A stretch of DNA of 64,000 nucleotides, taken from the NCBI RefSeq assembly GCF_008327825.1, contig NZ_AP019827.1, forward strand, positions 372,001 to 436,000, given 5' to 3'. Numbering within the stretch: the stretch's first letter is position 1; the number at the start of each line of letters is the position of its first letter. Positions 16,636-25,978 of the stretch are shown one piece after another. This DNA comes from Leptotrichia shahii. GTDB lineage: Bacteria > Fusobacteriota > Fusobacteriia > Fusobacteriales > Leptotrichiaceae. The notes under the pieces are model-generated. The model ran no database searches. It was not told the origin of the DNA and saw only the letters and a list, made by a program, of their open reading frames with translations. A program made the position numbers and the translations under genes.

Positions 16636-17652
16636 ATGGAGAAATTTAACATAAATAATAGAAGATATATTGGAAATAAAAGTAAGTTGTTGGAATGGAT
16701 TTTTGAAAAAATAAGAGAAAATACAATTGGAAGTTCTTTTTTTGATATTTTTTCAGGTACTGGTTCAGTATCAAAAGAAGCTTTAAATTATTATGATGAG
16801 ATTATAATTAATGATTTTTTATTTTCAAATAATGTTATTTATAAAGCATTTTTTGGAAATGAAGATTATGATAAAAAGAAATTAGAAAAAATAGCAGTAG
16901 ATATAAATAGTTGCAAATATGAAGATTTAGAAGAGAATTATTTTGATAAAAATTTTGGAGATAAATATTTTGGTAAAAGAGATGCAAGAAGAATAGGATT
17001 TATTCGTGAGAAAATTGAAACAAAAAAAAGAGAGAAAGAAATAAGTGAAAAAGAATATAATATTTTATTATCTTCTCTTATTTATTCAATTGATAAGATT
17101 GCAAACACGGTTGGGCATTATGAGGCATACATAAAAAAATCTATAAAAGATGACTTATTATTTTTTAATTTAATAAAGCCATTAGACACAAAAGGAAAAA
17201 ATATAAAAATTTTTAGAGAAGAAGCAAATAAATTAGGTAATAAAATAACATCAGATATAGTATTTTTAGATCCTCCTTATAATTCTCGACAATATTCAAG
17301 ATTTTATCATGTAATTGAAAATTTAATTGAGTGGGAAAAACCAGAATTATTTGGTGTAGCATTAAAACCAAAAGAAAAAAATATGAGTGATTATTGTAGG
17401 AGTAATGCACCAAAAGTGTTTGATGATTTAGTAAAAAAATTAAATTGTAAATATATTGCTGTTACATATAATAATACTTATAATTCAAAAAGTTCATCTT
17501 CAAAAAATAAAATTAGTTTTGAAGAAATATCAAAATCTTTAAATGAGGTTGGAGAAACAAAAGTTTTTGAAAAGGAATATAAGTTTTTTAATGCAGGAAA
17601 AACAGATTTTAAGGCTCATAAAGAATTTTTATTTTTAACGGAGGTAAAATAA
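16636..17652 (+). CDS. D12-class adenine-N6 DNA methyltransferase 1 of AlwI-like R-M system
   Basis: 338 residues. RRYIGNKSKLLEWI, SAM-binding FFDIFSGTGSVSKEAL near residue 38, and catalytic DPPYNSRQY (motif IV) near residue 212. The D12 order (motif X and I before the target domain, then IV) marks Dam-like enzymes. It is followed after 5 bases by a second Dam-like methylase and the endonuclease. Two methylases are expected for an asymmetric target, one per strand. Base composition is visibly poorer in G+C than the flanking genes, consistent with horizontal arrival. Confidence 0.9.
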   Translation: MEKFNINNRRYIGNKSKLLEWIFEKIRENTIGSSFFDIFSGTGSVSKEALNYYDEIIINDFLFSNNVIYKAFFGNEDYDKKKLEKIAVDINSCKYEDLEENYFDKNFGDKYFGKRDARRIGFIREKIETKKREKEISEKEYNILLSSLIYSIDKIANTVGHYEAYIKKSIKDDLLFFNLIKPLDTKGKNIKIFREEANKLGNKITSDIVFLDPPYNSRQYSRFYHVIENLIEWEKPELFGVALKPKEKNMSDYCRSNAPKVFDDLVKKLNCKYIAVTYNNTYNSKSSSSKNKISFEEISKSLNEVGETKVFEKEYKFFNAGKTDFKAHKEFLFLTEVK

Positions 17653-17657
17653 TATAA

Positions 17658-18617
17658 ATGAAATCAAAAATTAGATCGCCTTTTTTTTATGTTGGTGATA
17701 AATATAAACTAATGCCTCAGTTAGAAAAATTATTTCCAGTTAATATAAATAATTACTACGAACCTTTTGTTGGTGGTGGAAGCAGTTTTTTAAACACAGA
17801 AGCAAAGAATTTTTTTTTAAATGATATAAATAAATACGTTATTCAATTACACTGTTATTTACAAAGTTTTAGGGAAAGTAAAGATAAATTTTTTGAAAGC
17901 CTTTTTAGAACTATAAAAAAATATGGATTATCCTGTTCTTTTTTAGGAAAAATTGTACCAGATGAATTAAAAAAAGAATTTATAAAAACATATTATTCAA
18001 GATATAATAAAGAAAATTATATGAAAATGAGAGAAGATTATAATAAAAATAAATCAAATTTTGAATTGCTATATTTATTATTAATTTATGGTTTTAATCA
18101 TATGATAAGATTTAATTTAAAAGGAGAATTTAATTTACCAGTAGGAAATGTGGATTTTAATAAAAATGTGTATAATGCCTTAAATAATTATTTTGATTTT
18201 TCTAAAAAAAATAATCTAAACTTTTTTAATCAAGATTACAAAGAATTCTTAATTAACCGTGATTTTGAGAAAAATGATTTTGTATATTTAGATCCTCCAT
18301 ATTTAATTTCAAATAGTGAGTATAATAAAATATGGAATGAAAAAAATGAAGAAGAACTATATCAAATTTTAGAAGACATAGATAATCAAGATGTTAAATT
18401 TGGGCTTTCCAATTTAGTGATACATAAAGATAAGAAAAATGAAATATTATTAGATTGGATGAAAAAATATAAAGTATACGAAGTAAATAGTAATTATATA
18501 AGTCGTTTTGATAATACAAGAAAAATAAATTCAAGAGAGGTTTATGTAACAAATTATGAGAAAGAGAAAATTAGAGAGAAAACCATTATCGTTTTCAACA
18601 ACTATGAGAAATCCTGA
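17658..18617 (+). CDS. Dam-like adenine-N6 DNA methyltransferase 2 of AlwI-like R-M system
   Basis: 319 residues. RSPFFYVGDKYKLMPQL (motif X), EPFVGGGSSF (motif I), VYLDPPYLIS (motif IV) and FGLSNL, KVYEVN near the end: the Dam/DpnM architecture. Overlaps the endonuclease gene by 62 bases in another frame, so expression of protection and cutting is coupled. It probably methylates the second strand of the site recognised by the first methylase. Very A+T-rich. Confidence 0.92.
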   Translation: MKSKIRSPFFYVGDKYKLMPQLEKLFPVNINNYYEPFVGGGSSFLNTEAKNFFLNDINKYVIQLHCYLQSFRESKDKFFESLFRTIKKYGLSCSFLGKIVPDELKKEFIKTYYSRYNKENYMKMREDYNKNKSNFELLYLLLIYGFNHMIRFNLKGEFNLPVGNVDFNKNVYNALNNYFDFSKKNNLNFFNQDYKEFLINRDFEKNDFVYLDPPYLISNSEYNKIWNEKNEEELYQILEDIDNQDVKFGLSNLVIHKDKKNEILLDWMKKYKVYEVNSNYISRFDNTRKINSREVYVTNYEKEKIREKTIIVFNNYEKS

Positions 18618-20127
18618 AAGAATAGCTTCATTTATTGAAAATCTGAAAGAATTTGAAGGGAAAATTTTAACAAAAGAAGTTATTATGAAAATAGTAGAAA
18701 AATTAATAAAAAATAAATTGTATGCTCCAAAATACATAAAAAGAATACCACATTTGAAAAAAATATTAAAAAATAATACAAATTCTTTTAGTAAAGAAGA
18801 AATAAAAGAAATTATAGAAAATAGTCCACAGAATCATCAAGAAGCAGGATTTGAAAAAGGGTGGGATAGTAGGTTTGACACTTGGTATAAATTATCAAAG
18901 GAATTTGGATTTCTTTATTATGAAATGGATAAACCAATAGAAATTTCAAAAACAGGACATATGCTTTGTGATGCTTATTTAGAGAATGAAAATAGCAATT
19001 CAGGAGAAAAGATACAGAAAATATTTTTAAATGCTTTAATGAAGTATAATGTGGATAATCCTTATAGAAAAAATCTAAATAAAAGTACACCGATTCCCCT
19101 TTTATTAAATGTTTTGAAAAAATTGAAAAATGATAAAGAAGAAAATGGAGCAGGAATTTTTAGAAAAGAATTACCTTTTCTAATTTGCTGGAGAAATAAT
19201 GATTCCGATGAGTTATATAAATATATAAAAAATTTTAGAAAAATTTATAGATATACTGCAAGTAATGAAGTCGTCTATGAAAGATGTTTGGAATTATTAG
19301 AAAGTGAAAATGAAAAAAGATTTAAAATAAAACAAATTATACAGGAATCTGTTGATGATTTAATTAGAAAATTAAGAATAACAGGAATTTTTTCGTTAAG
19401 AGGGTTAGGAAAATTTATTGACATTAATGAATTAGAAAAGAATAAAATAGAATATATAATAAAAAATTATTCAGAATCTAAAACTTATGAAACAGAATAT
19501 GATTTTTATAAATATATGGGAGAACTGGATTTAAATGTAATTAATATTGAAGAAAATGTTAATTATGAATTGAAAGAAAATATAAAAATTAATGCATTAA
19601 ATAATTTTGCCAAAAAATATGAAAATAAAAAAATTATTGAAGAATTGGAATGTTTGGAAAAAAATAGACATTCAAAGGATGAATTTCTAAAATTAATAGA
19701 TAATCCAACTCGTTTAGAATTTTTAACAAGTTTAATTTTGATAAAAAATTATCCTAATTTAATAATAAAACCGAATTATTCGATAGACGATGAAGGAAAT
19801 CCGACATTTACAGCAAAAGGTGGAATAGCAGATATTGAAGTTTATGATGAAAAATCAGATGTTTTAGTAGAAGTTACATTAATAAAAAATAGACAGCAAT
19901 CTATACTAGAAATCCCTGCAATAACTAGACATTTAGTAGAATTAAATGAAAAATCAAAGAAAGAAAATATATTTTCAATTTTCGTTGCTCCAAATATACA
20001 CGAAGATACAAAATATATGTGTGGGTTTACAAAATATCAGGAAAATTTGGATATAAGACCATATACAATAAGTAATTTTGCTAAAAAAATAAAATTTGAA
20101 GGAAATATATTAGAATTTTTAAATTAA
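18556..20127 (+). CDS. AlwI-family type II restriction endonuclease
   Basis: 523 residues. N-terminal LSFSTTMRNPERIASFIENL is the hallmark opening of the AlwI family; further blocks are QEAGFEKGWDSRFDTWYKL, KTGHMLCDAYL, NPTRLEFLTSLILIKNYP and the likely nuclease core GGIADIEVYDEKSDVLVEVTL. AlwI cuts beside GGATC as a type IIS enzyme, and relatives such as BstNBI nick, so this product may be a cutter or a nickase of an asymmetric site. The start at 18556 keeps the conserved N-terminus, though the ribosome site is weak, as fits tight coupling to the overlapping methylase. Target site GGATC is inference from family. Confidence 0.85.
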   Translation: MRKRKLERKPLSFSTTMRNPERIASFIENLKEFEGKILTKEVIMKIVEKLIKNKLYAPKYIKRIPHLKKILKNNTNSFSKEEIKEIIENSPQNHQEAGFEKGWDSRFDTWYKLSKEFGFLYYEMDKPIEISKTGHMLCDAYLENENSNSGEKIQKIFLNALMKYNVDNPYRKNLNKSTPIPLLLNVLKKLKNDKEENGAGIFRKELPFLICWRNNDSDELYKYIKNFRKIYRYTASNEVVYERCLELLESENEKRFKIKQIIQESVDDLIRKLRITGIFSLRGLGKFIDINELEKNKIEYIIKNYSESKTYETEYDFYKYMGELDLNVINIEENVNYELKENIKINALNNFAKKYENKKIIEELECLEKNRHSKDEFLKLIDNPTRLEFLTSLILIKNYPNLIIKPNYSIDDEGNPTFTAKGGIADIEVYDEKSDVLVEVTLIKNRQQSILEIPAITRHLVELNEKSKKENIFSIFVAPNIHEDTKYMCGFTKYQENLDIRPYTISNFAKKIKFEGNILEFLN

Positions 20128-20153
20128 ATAAAGTAAAAAATTAGGAGAAGAAT

Positions 20154-21347
20154 ATGGATAAGGTAAAATGCTTGATAAATATGATAATAGCTTATCTCAT
20201 TTATCCATTTAACAAAGAAAAATTCAAAAATAGAAATATTTGGCTTGTAGGCGGAAACGCAGGAGAACTTTTTGTGGATAATGGACGTGCGATGTATGAG
20301 TATTTACGGTCAAAACAGCAGGAGGAAGTATACTGGGTGATAAACAGAAATGCCAAAATTGCTAAAAAAATTCCAGGAGAAAAGCTGATAAAAGGAAGTA
20401 TAAAAAGCTACCTTTATTTTATGAATGCAAAAGTTGCATTATTTTCCCACTCAATTTCTGCGGACATTGTCCCATACCTGTTTGTAGTACCATTAATAAA
20501 TAAATTTCATAAAAAAGTATTCAAAGTATTCCTGAATCATGGAACAGTAGGCTTTAAAGTCCGACAGGCAATGAATCCAAAAACAGCAAAAGTAGCAGAA
20601 GCACTTGTAAAATCCTATGATTTAAATATCTGTGACTCAGAATTTGAAAGAAAAGTGAAAACAGAAGTCTGGTGGGAAGTGCCGAAAGAAACAGCGGTTA
20701 TAACAGGTTATCCAAGATATGACAAATTATATAATTTGGAAATCGCTGAAAAACAAATATTTTTTATGCCAACTTGGCGAAATTGGCTAAAATCAGAAAA
20801 TCAAAAATTTGAAGATACAAAATATTTTCAGAATATCTCAAATTTAATTACAGATAAAAAATTAAATGATTATCTGGAAAAAAATAATATTAAATTGAAT
20901 GTCTACATTCATCAATTAATGCAGGATCATTTAAAAAATTTTGGAAATATAAAACTTGGAAAAAATATAAGAATACTTCCGAAAGAAGTAAATATAACTG
21001 AGGAACTGCAAAAATCAAAATTATTAATAACAGACTATTCAAGCGTAGCCTACGACTTTTATTATCTAAACAAGCCAATTATCTTCTTCCAGTTTGATAA
21101 ACGTGAATATGAAGAAAAAGTTGGCTCTTACGTAGATTTAGATAAGGATTTGTTTGGAAAACAGGCTAAAATTGTGGAAAAATGTGTAGAGGAAATTATT
21201 GAGATTTCTGAAAATAATTTTCATTATGACAAGGAAATGAAGCAAAAGTCTGATAAATTGAGAGAAAAGTTTTTAAAGTATGTAGATAAGGGGAATTGTG
21301 AGAGAGTTTACAAAATAATTTTAAAATATTTGGAGAAGAAAGAATAA
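20154..21347 (+). CDS. CDP-glycerol glycerophosphotransferase family protein
   Basis: 397 residues with the TagB/TagF-like fold. NIWLVGGNAGELFVDNGRAM, YWVINRN, FLNHGTVGFK (catalytic His region), FMPTWRNWL and ITDYSSVAYDFYYLNKPIIFF are all diagnostic. Such enzymes transfer glycerol phosphate or polyol phosphate to a glycan or lipid carrier; in a Gram-negative host it probably decorates LPS or capsule. The N-terminal hydrophobic segment suggests membrane association. It resumes the polysaccharide locus after the R-M insertion; its stop overlaps the next start. Confidence 0.9.
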   Translation: MDKVKCLINMIIAYLIYPFNKEKFKNRNIWLVGGNAGELFVDNGRAMYEYLRSKQQEEVYWVINRNAKIAKKIPGEKLIKGSIKSYLYFMNAKVALFSHSISADIVPYLFVVPLINKFHKKVFKVFLNHGTVGFKVRQAMNPKTAKVAEALVKSYDLNICDSEFERKVKTEVWWEVPKETAVITGYPRYDKLYNLEIAEKQIFFMPTWRNWLKSENQKFEDTKYFQNISNLITDKKLNDYLEKNNIKLNVYIHQLMQDHLKNFGNIKLGKNIRILPKEVNITEELQKSKLLITDYSSVAYDFYYLNKPIIFFQFDKREYEEKVGSYVDLDKDLFGKQAKIVEKCVEEIIEISENNFHYDKEMKQKSDKLREKFLKYVDKGNCERVYKIILKYLEKKE

Positions 21348-21753
21348 TGTATTCAAAAAATAAAATTAAATGGAAAATATTGGTATTTTTCTTATTGTTT
21401 TATATAATAAGTTACTCATCAGAAGTTTTTTTTATTAATAACAATGCTTTTGGTTTAACAGTAAAAACTGAAAAAACAGAAAATGTGAAAATTACAGACA
21501 AAGAACTAGAAAATAATGAATTCTTAATTGTGGAAAATTTTAAAAAGTACTTTGAAAAAGAAATAAAGAATAAAAAGATAAAAAAAATACCAGAAAAAAT
21601 TTTCAGGTTCAAGGTTCATTTCTGATAAAGATTAAATTTGTAGATATTGATGAAGCAATAGTAGAAATAGAGTCATATGGATTTGAAGATACAAATAGTG
21701 ATCTTGTTAAATTAAGATTTAGAAAAAAAGATAGAATATGGGAAAAAATATAA
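21347..21753 (+). pseudogene. Frameshifted small secreted/membrane protein gene
   Basis: The first 92 codons encode a signal-anchor-like start (KWKILVFFLLFYIISYSS) and then a lysine/glutamate-rich domain ending at 21625. The protein continues in a different frame (F-L-I-K-I-K-F-V-D-I-D-E-A-I-V-E-I-E...) to TAA at 21751-21753, and the two halves join if one base is restored in the A/T run near 21590-21603. It is therefore a broken gene of about 135 codons, or a base-calling slip in a homopolymer. The tnpB element lies directly downstream. The function is not recognised. Confidence 0.6.
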
Positions 21754-21959
21754 AATTGAAGAATTGAGTTTAAATTGGTTTAAGAAGATTTTTAACAAAA
21801 AGATAGCAAGAAGTCTCCGACTTCTATAAGTGGGAGATGAATTGCTTTTTTTGTAAAAAAAATTAAAAAAAGGATATGCCTATGATACAATTTTTGTATA
21901 AAATATCGAAGAGAAATAATTAAAAAATAATATTCAAAATTAAAAGGAGGTGTAATTTC

Positions 21960-23057
21960 ATGAAATATAATTTAGCATTCAAATACAGGATTTATCCAAA
22001 TAAAGATCAGGAATTATTGATAAATAAGACTTTTGGATGTGTTCGTTTTGTTTACAATATAATTTTGTATACAGCTAATAAAATTTATGAAGAAACTGGA
22101 AAAAATAAAATAATTACACCTGCCAGTTTGAAAAGTGAAAATCAATTTCTAAAAGAAGTAGACAGTCTAGCACTTTCAAATGCTCAATTGAATGTAAAAC
22201 GATCATTTACGAATTTTTTTCAGAAGAGAGCGAAATTTCCGAGGTTCAAATCTAAAAAGAATAGTGTTAAAAGTTATACGACAAATTGTGTGAATAATTC
22301 GATACAAATAGAGGAAAACAAATATTTGATTTTGCCAAAATTAAAAAAAATTAAATTGAAATATCATAGAGAAATACCAAAAAATTATAGAATAAAGTCG
22401 GTAACACTAACAAACAGTAATGGAAATTACTATGTTTCTGTTTTGACAGAATTTGAAAAAGAAATTCAAAAAATGCCAAATAGTGATAAAGTAATTGGAC
22501 TTGATTTTTCAATATCTGAATTATTTGTCAGTTCTGAAAACCAAAGAGCTGATTATCCAAGATATTTTAGGATGTTGGAGAAAAAATTGAAGAAATTACA
22601 AAAATCATTATCGAGAAAAGTAAAATTTTCTAAAAATTGGTATAAGCAAAAAATGAAAATATCAAAATTACATGAGTATATCAAAAATTGCCGAAGAGAT
22701 TTTCTACATAAATTATCAAAAAAATTGTCCGAAACGTATAATGCTGTGGTTGTTGAGGATTTGAATATGAAAGGGATGAGCCAGGCATTAAATTTTGGGA
22801 AAAGTGTAGGAGATAATGGATGGGGAATGTTTTTGAGAATGCTTGAGTATAAACTGATGTTTTTAGGGAAACAATTTTTGAAGATAGATAAGTGGTTTCC
22901 ATCGTCGAAAACTTGCAGTAAATGTGGAAACGTTAAAGAGAAATTGAAATTATCAGAAAGAAGTTATAAATGTGAGTGCTGTGGGATTGAAATTGATAGA
23001 GATTACAATGCGGCATTGAATATAAAAAACATTGGAAAATTGATGTTAGAATATTAG
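21960..23057 (+). CDS. tnpB: TnpB, RNA-guided RuvC nuclease of IS605 group
   Basis: 365 residues, no internal stop. N-terminal helix-rich domain opening FKYRIYPNKDQELLINKTFGC; RuvC-I VIGLDFS with D182, RuvC-II VVVEDLNMKGMSQ with E266, zinc ribbon CSKCGNV...YKCECCG (C319, C322, C338, C341), RuvC-III DRDYNAALNI with D348. All catalytic acids are in place, so it looks active. TnpB proteins are guided by an omega RNA from the element right end and cut DNA next to a short motif, helping the element to persist; they are the ancestors of Cas12. Strong ribosome site AAAAGGAGGTG. Confidence 0.95.
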   Translation: MKYNLAFKYRIYPNKDQELLINKTFGCVRFVYNIILYTANKIYEETGKNKIITPASLKSENQFLKEVDSLALSNAQLNVKRSFTNFFQKRAKFPRFKSKKNSVKSYTTNCVNNSIQIEENKYLILPKLKKIKLKYHREIPKNYRIKSVTLTNSNGNYYVSVLTEFEKEIQKMPNSDKVIGLDFSISELFVSSENQRADYPRYFRMLEKKLKKLQKSLSRKVKFSKNWYKQKMKISKLHEYIKNCRRDFLHKLSKKLSETYNAVVVEDLNMKGMSQALNFGKSVGDNGWGMFLRMLEYKLMFLGKQFLKIDKWFPSSKTCSKCGNVKEKLKLSERSYKCECCGIEIDRDYNAALNIKNIGKLMLEY

Positions 23058-23171
23058 GAAAATAAAAGAAGACAGGGTAGGAACTACTCAAAGAGCTTGG
23101 TAAATATATTTGGCTAACAAAAGCAGATACTTCCCAAGAAGCTCCCGCTTCTAAAAGCGGGAGTAGTTCAC
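23058..23171 (+). ncRNA. Probable omega RNA scaffold of the TnpB element
   Basis: By analogy with characterised TnpB systems, the scaffold spans the end of tnpB and the right end. Here the 114 bases after the stop can fold (GGAACTACTC with GAGTAGTTC across the region; stem at 23142-23163), and the guide would begin at 23172 in host DNA (TAAGAAATAAGCAGGG). The true 5' end may lie inside tnpB. Confidence 0.5.
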
Positions 23172-23214
23172 TAAGAAATAAGCAGGGGATAATTTTTATT
23201 AATTTTTTAAAAAA

Positions 23215-23243
23215 TTGAAAAAGAAAATAAACTATGATAAAAT
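23215..23243 (+). promoter_or_regulatory. mutS promoter
   Basis: TTGAAA (23215-23220), 17-base spacer, TAAAAT (23238-23243). It lies just outside the tnpB element right end. Confidence 0.7.
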
Positions 23244-23283
23244 TTAAGAACGAAAAAATAAAGAGAACAGAGGTAAAATAACG

Positions 23284-25965
23284 ATGGCAGATACACCACT
23301 TATGAAGCAATATAAGGAGATAAAATCAAATTTTGAGGACTCTATATTGTTTTTTAGATTGGGTGATTTTTATGAAATGTTTTTTGAGGATGCGGTAAAG
23401 GTGTCACGAGAGCTGGGGCTTACATTGACTTCAAGGAATAAGGAAAAAAATGCAGATGTACCGCTTGCAGGAGTTCCGTTTCATTCGGCGGATTCCTATA
23501 TTACAAAACTTGTTTCAAAAGGGTATAAAGTTGCGATTTGTGAGCAGACAGAAGATCCGAAGATGGCAAAGGGAATTGTAAAACGAGAAGTTGTGAAGAT
23601 TATAACGCCGGGGACAGTTGTGGATGTGGAGGCACTTGATGCCAAGAGCAATAATTACTTGATGAGTATTTTGAAAATCGAGAATAAACTTGGAATTACG
23701 TATATTGATATAACGACTGGAGAGTTTAAAGTAACGGAAGTTGAAAAGGATGATGATTTTGTAAAATTATTTAATGAGATTAATAAGATTGAGCCTAAGG
23801 AAGTGCTTGTTACAGAGGATTTTTATGGAGAAATAAAGGAAAAGTTAGATGATTTTTTACAAAAGAATGATTCGGTTGTGACTTTTATAAATAAGGTTCG
23901 GGATAGTGCAAAATATCTTATGGATTATTTTGAGATTGTATCGTTGGAAAGTTATGGAATTAAGGATAAAAAAGGGATAATTGGGGCTGCAGCCATGGCA
24001 CTTGATTATGCGGCTACTATGCAGGTTGAGCATGAGCTGACTGTGGAAAAGATTGAGTTTGTAAATATTTCCAATTATGCTGAAATAAATGCGATTACAA
24101 GCAGAAATCTGGAACTATTGAAAAATCAGAGGGAAAAAATTGTTTACGGATCACTTTTGTGGGTGCTGGACGAGTGTAAAACTTCGATGGGAACACGACT
24201 TTTAAAAAGATTTATAAATAATCCACTTTTAAATATTGAAAAAATCCGGAAAAGGCAGGAAGATGTACAGTATTTTATTGATAATATTCTAATTCGTGAG
24301 GATTTGAGGGAAAAACTTGAAGATATTTACGATTTGGAGCGGCTTTTGGGGAAAATAATCTTTGGTAGTGAAAATGGGAAAGATTTGACGGCATTGAAAA
24401 AGACGATAAAATCGGCTGTTGAAATAATGAGAATTTTGGGAAATACTGATTTTTTTAAGAATATTGATGCAAATATTTTGTTTGAGTGTTATAAAATAAT
24501 CGACAACAGTATAAATGAAGATGCACCATTTTCAGTACGTGAAGGCGGAATTATAAAATCTGGATACAATGCGGAACTGGATGAAATTAGAAATATTATG
24601 AATTCTGGGAAGGACTTTTTGCTGGATATTGAACAGCGTGAAAGGGAAGCAACAGGAATTCGAAATATGAAAATAAAATTTAACAAGGTTTTTGGTTATT
24701 TTATTGAAATTACAAAAGCAAATTTGGATATGGTGCCAGAACATTACATAAGAAAACAGACACTTTCAAATTCAGAGAGGTACATTACGCCTGAGCTGAA
24801 AAAATATGAGGATACAATAATAAATTCCAAAGCAAAAATCGAAGATTTGGAGTATCATTTGTTCAAGGAAATTAGTGGAAAACTCAAGGAACATCGAAAA
24901 ATTTTGTCCGAACTTGCAGAAAGGATTGCATACATTGATGTAATGGTATCTTTTGCTGTAAGTGCCATTGAAAATAATTATGCAAAACCTGAAATGAACG
25001 AGGAATATTCCTTTAAAATTGAAGGCGGAAGGCATCCAGTTGTGGAAAAACTGATTGGAAGGACGGATTATGTTTCAAATGATACAGTTTTTACTGAAAA
25101 AGAAAGCTTTGTTGTGCTAACAGGACCTAATATGTCAGGAAAATCAACGTATATGAAGCAAATCGCATTAATTTCCATAATGGCTCAGATTGGCTCTTTT
25201 GTCCCTGCTAAAAAAGCAAATTTATCAGTTATAGACAAATATTTGACACGAATTGGGGCTTCTGATGATATTTTGACTGGGCAAAGTACATTTATGGTGG
25301 AAATGAGCGAAGTTTCCAACATTCTAAACAATGCGACTGAAAAAAGCCTGATAATATTAGATGAAGTTGGACGTGGAACTTCCACAACCGACGGTGTTTC
25401 CATTGCGACTGCTATTTCAATGTATATTCACGATAAAATTGGTGCTAAGACAGTTTTCGCAACACATTATCACGAACTTACTGATTTGGAAAATAAATTT
25501 GCACATATTGTAAATTATCGGATAGAAGTGGATGAAAAGCAGGGAAAAGTAATGTTTTTGCGAAATATTGTAAAAGGCGGGGCAGATAAGTCGTATGGTA
25601 TTGAAGTGGCAAAATTGGCGGGGCTTCCAAAAGAAATATTGGTTGAAAGCAAGAAAATATTGAAACGGCTGGAGCAGAAAAAGGAGCTGATTGAGAGGAC
25701 TGTGGATGTTCACCAGCTTTCGCTTTTTGGAGGAAACTCAGAATTTGAAAGTGATTTTGAAGAATTTGAAAATGCAAATGATTTAGAAAATATTGAAAAT
25801 AATCAGTTTTACGAGGAAAAATTGGCTCAAATTGAGGAGGAGAAGGAAAGTTTGCAAGAAATTGTGAATAAAATAGAAGGTTATGATATAAATAATATTA
25901 CACCGATGGATGCAATGAAATTTTTGTTTGAATTAAAGGAAAATATGAAAAAAGATAATAAATAG
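23284..25965 (+). CDS. mutS: DNA mismatch repair protein MutS
   Basis: 893 residues, all MutS domains present. The mismatch-recognition motif FFRLGDFYEMF near residue 21 has the Phe-X-Glu wedge; Walker A GPNMSGKST near residue 614, Walker B SLIILDEVGRGTSTTDG and FATHYHELTDLE follow. It finds base mismatches and recruits MutL; mutL is not in the window. The ATG comes directly after GAGGTAAAATAACG. The next gene starts 13 bases after its stop, so they form one transcript, an unusual pairing of DNA repair with LPS export. Confidence 0.97.
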   Translation: MADTPLMKQYKEIKSNFEDSILFFRLGDFYEMFFEDAVKVSRELGLTLTSRNKEKNADVPLAGVPFHSADSYITKLVSKGYKVAICEQTEDPKMAKGIVKREVVKIITPGTVVDVEALDAKSNNYLMSILKIENKLGITYIDITTGEFKVTEVEKDDDFVKLFNEINKIEPKEVLVTEDFYGEIKEKLDDFLQKNDSVVTFINKVRDSAKYLMDYFEIVSLESYGIKDKKGIIGAAAMALDYAATMQVEHELTVEKIEFVNISNYAEINAITSRNLELLKNQREKIVYGSLLWVLDECKTSMGTRLLKRFINNPLLNIEKIRKRQEDVQYFIDNILIREDLREKLEDIYDLERLLGKIIFGSENGKDLTALKKTIKSAVEIMRILGNTDFFKNIDANILFECYKIIDNSINEDAPFSVREGGIIKSGYNAELDEIRNIMNSGKDFLLDIEQREREATGIRNMKIKFNKVFGYFIEITKANLDMVPEHYIRKQTLSNSERYITPELKKYEDTIINSKAKIEDLEYHLFKEISGKLKEHRKILSELAERIAYIDVMVSFAVSAIENNYAKPEMNEEYSFKIEGGRHPVVEKLIGRTDYVSNDTVFTEKESFVVLTGPNMSGKSTYMKQIALISIMAQIGSFVPAKKANLSVIDKYLTRIGASDDILTGQSTFMVEMSEVSNILNNATEKSLIILDEVGRGTSTTDGVSIATAISMYIHDKIGAKTVFATHYHELTDLENKFAHIVNYRIEVDEKQGKVMFLRNIVKGGADKSYGIEVAKLAGLPKEILVESKKILKRLEQKKELIERTVDVHQLSLFGGNSEFESDFEEFENANDLENIENNQFYEEKLAQIEEEKESLQEIVNKIEGYDINNITPMDAMKFLFELKENMKKDNK

Positions 25966-25978
25966 GATACAAAAAGAT

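Larger units (their letters stand above)
21792..23171 (+). mobile_element. IS200/IS605-group element carrying tnpB only
   Basis: Left end: hairpin 21805-21846 (AGCAA...TTGCT outer, TCTCC...GGAGA inner) followed by T8. Right end: perfect 9-bp stem CTCCCGCTT (23142-23150) / AAGCGGGAG (23155-23163), then TTCAC at 23167-23171. Imperfect subterminal palindromes, absence of terminal inverted repeats and a lone tnpB define an IS1341-like member. No tnpA, so movement would need a helper. Outer boundaries are estimated to a few bases. Confidence 0.82.

Noticed and set aside
21792-23171. Complete IS605 with tnpA
   Set aside because: No HUH transposase frame is present on either strand between the ends.
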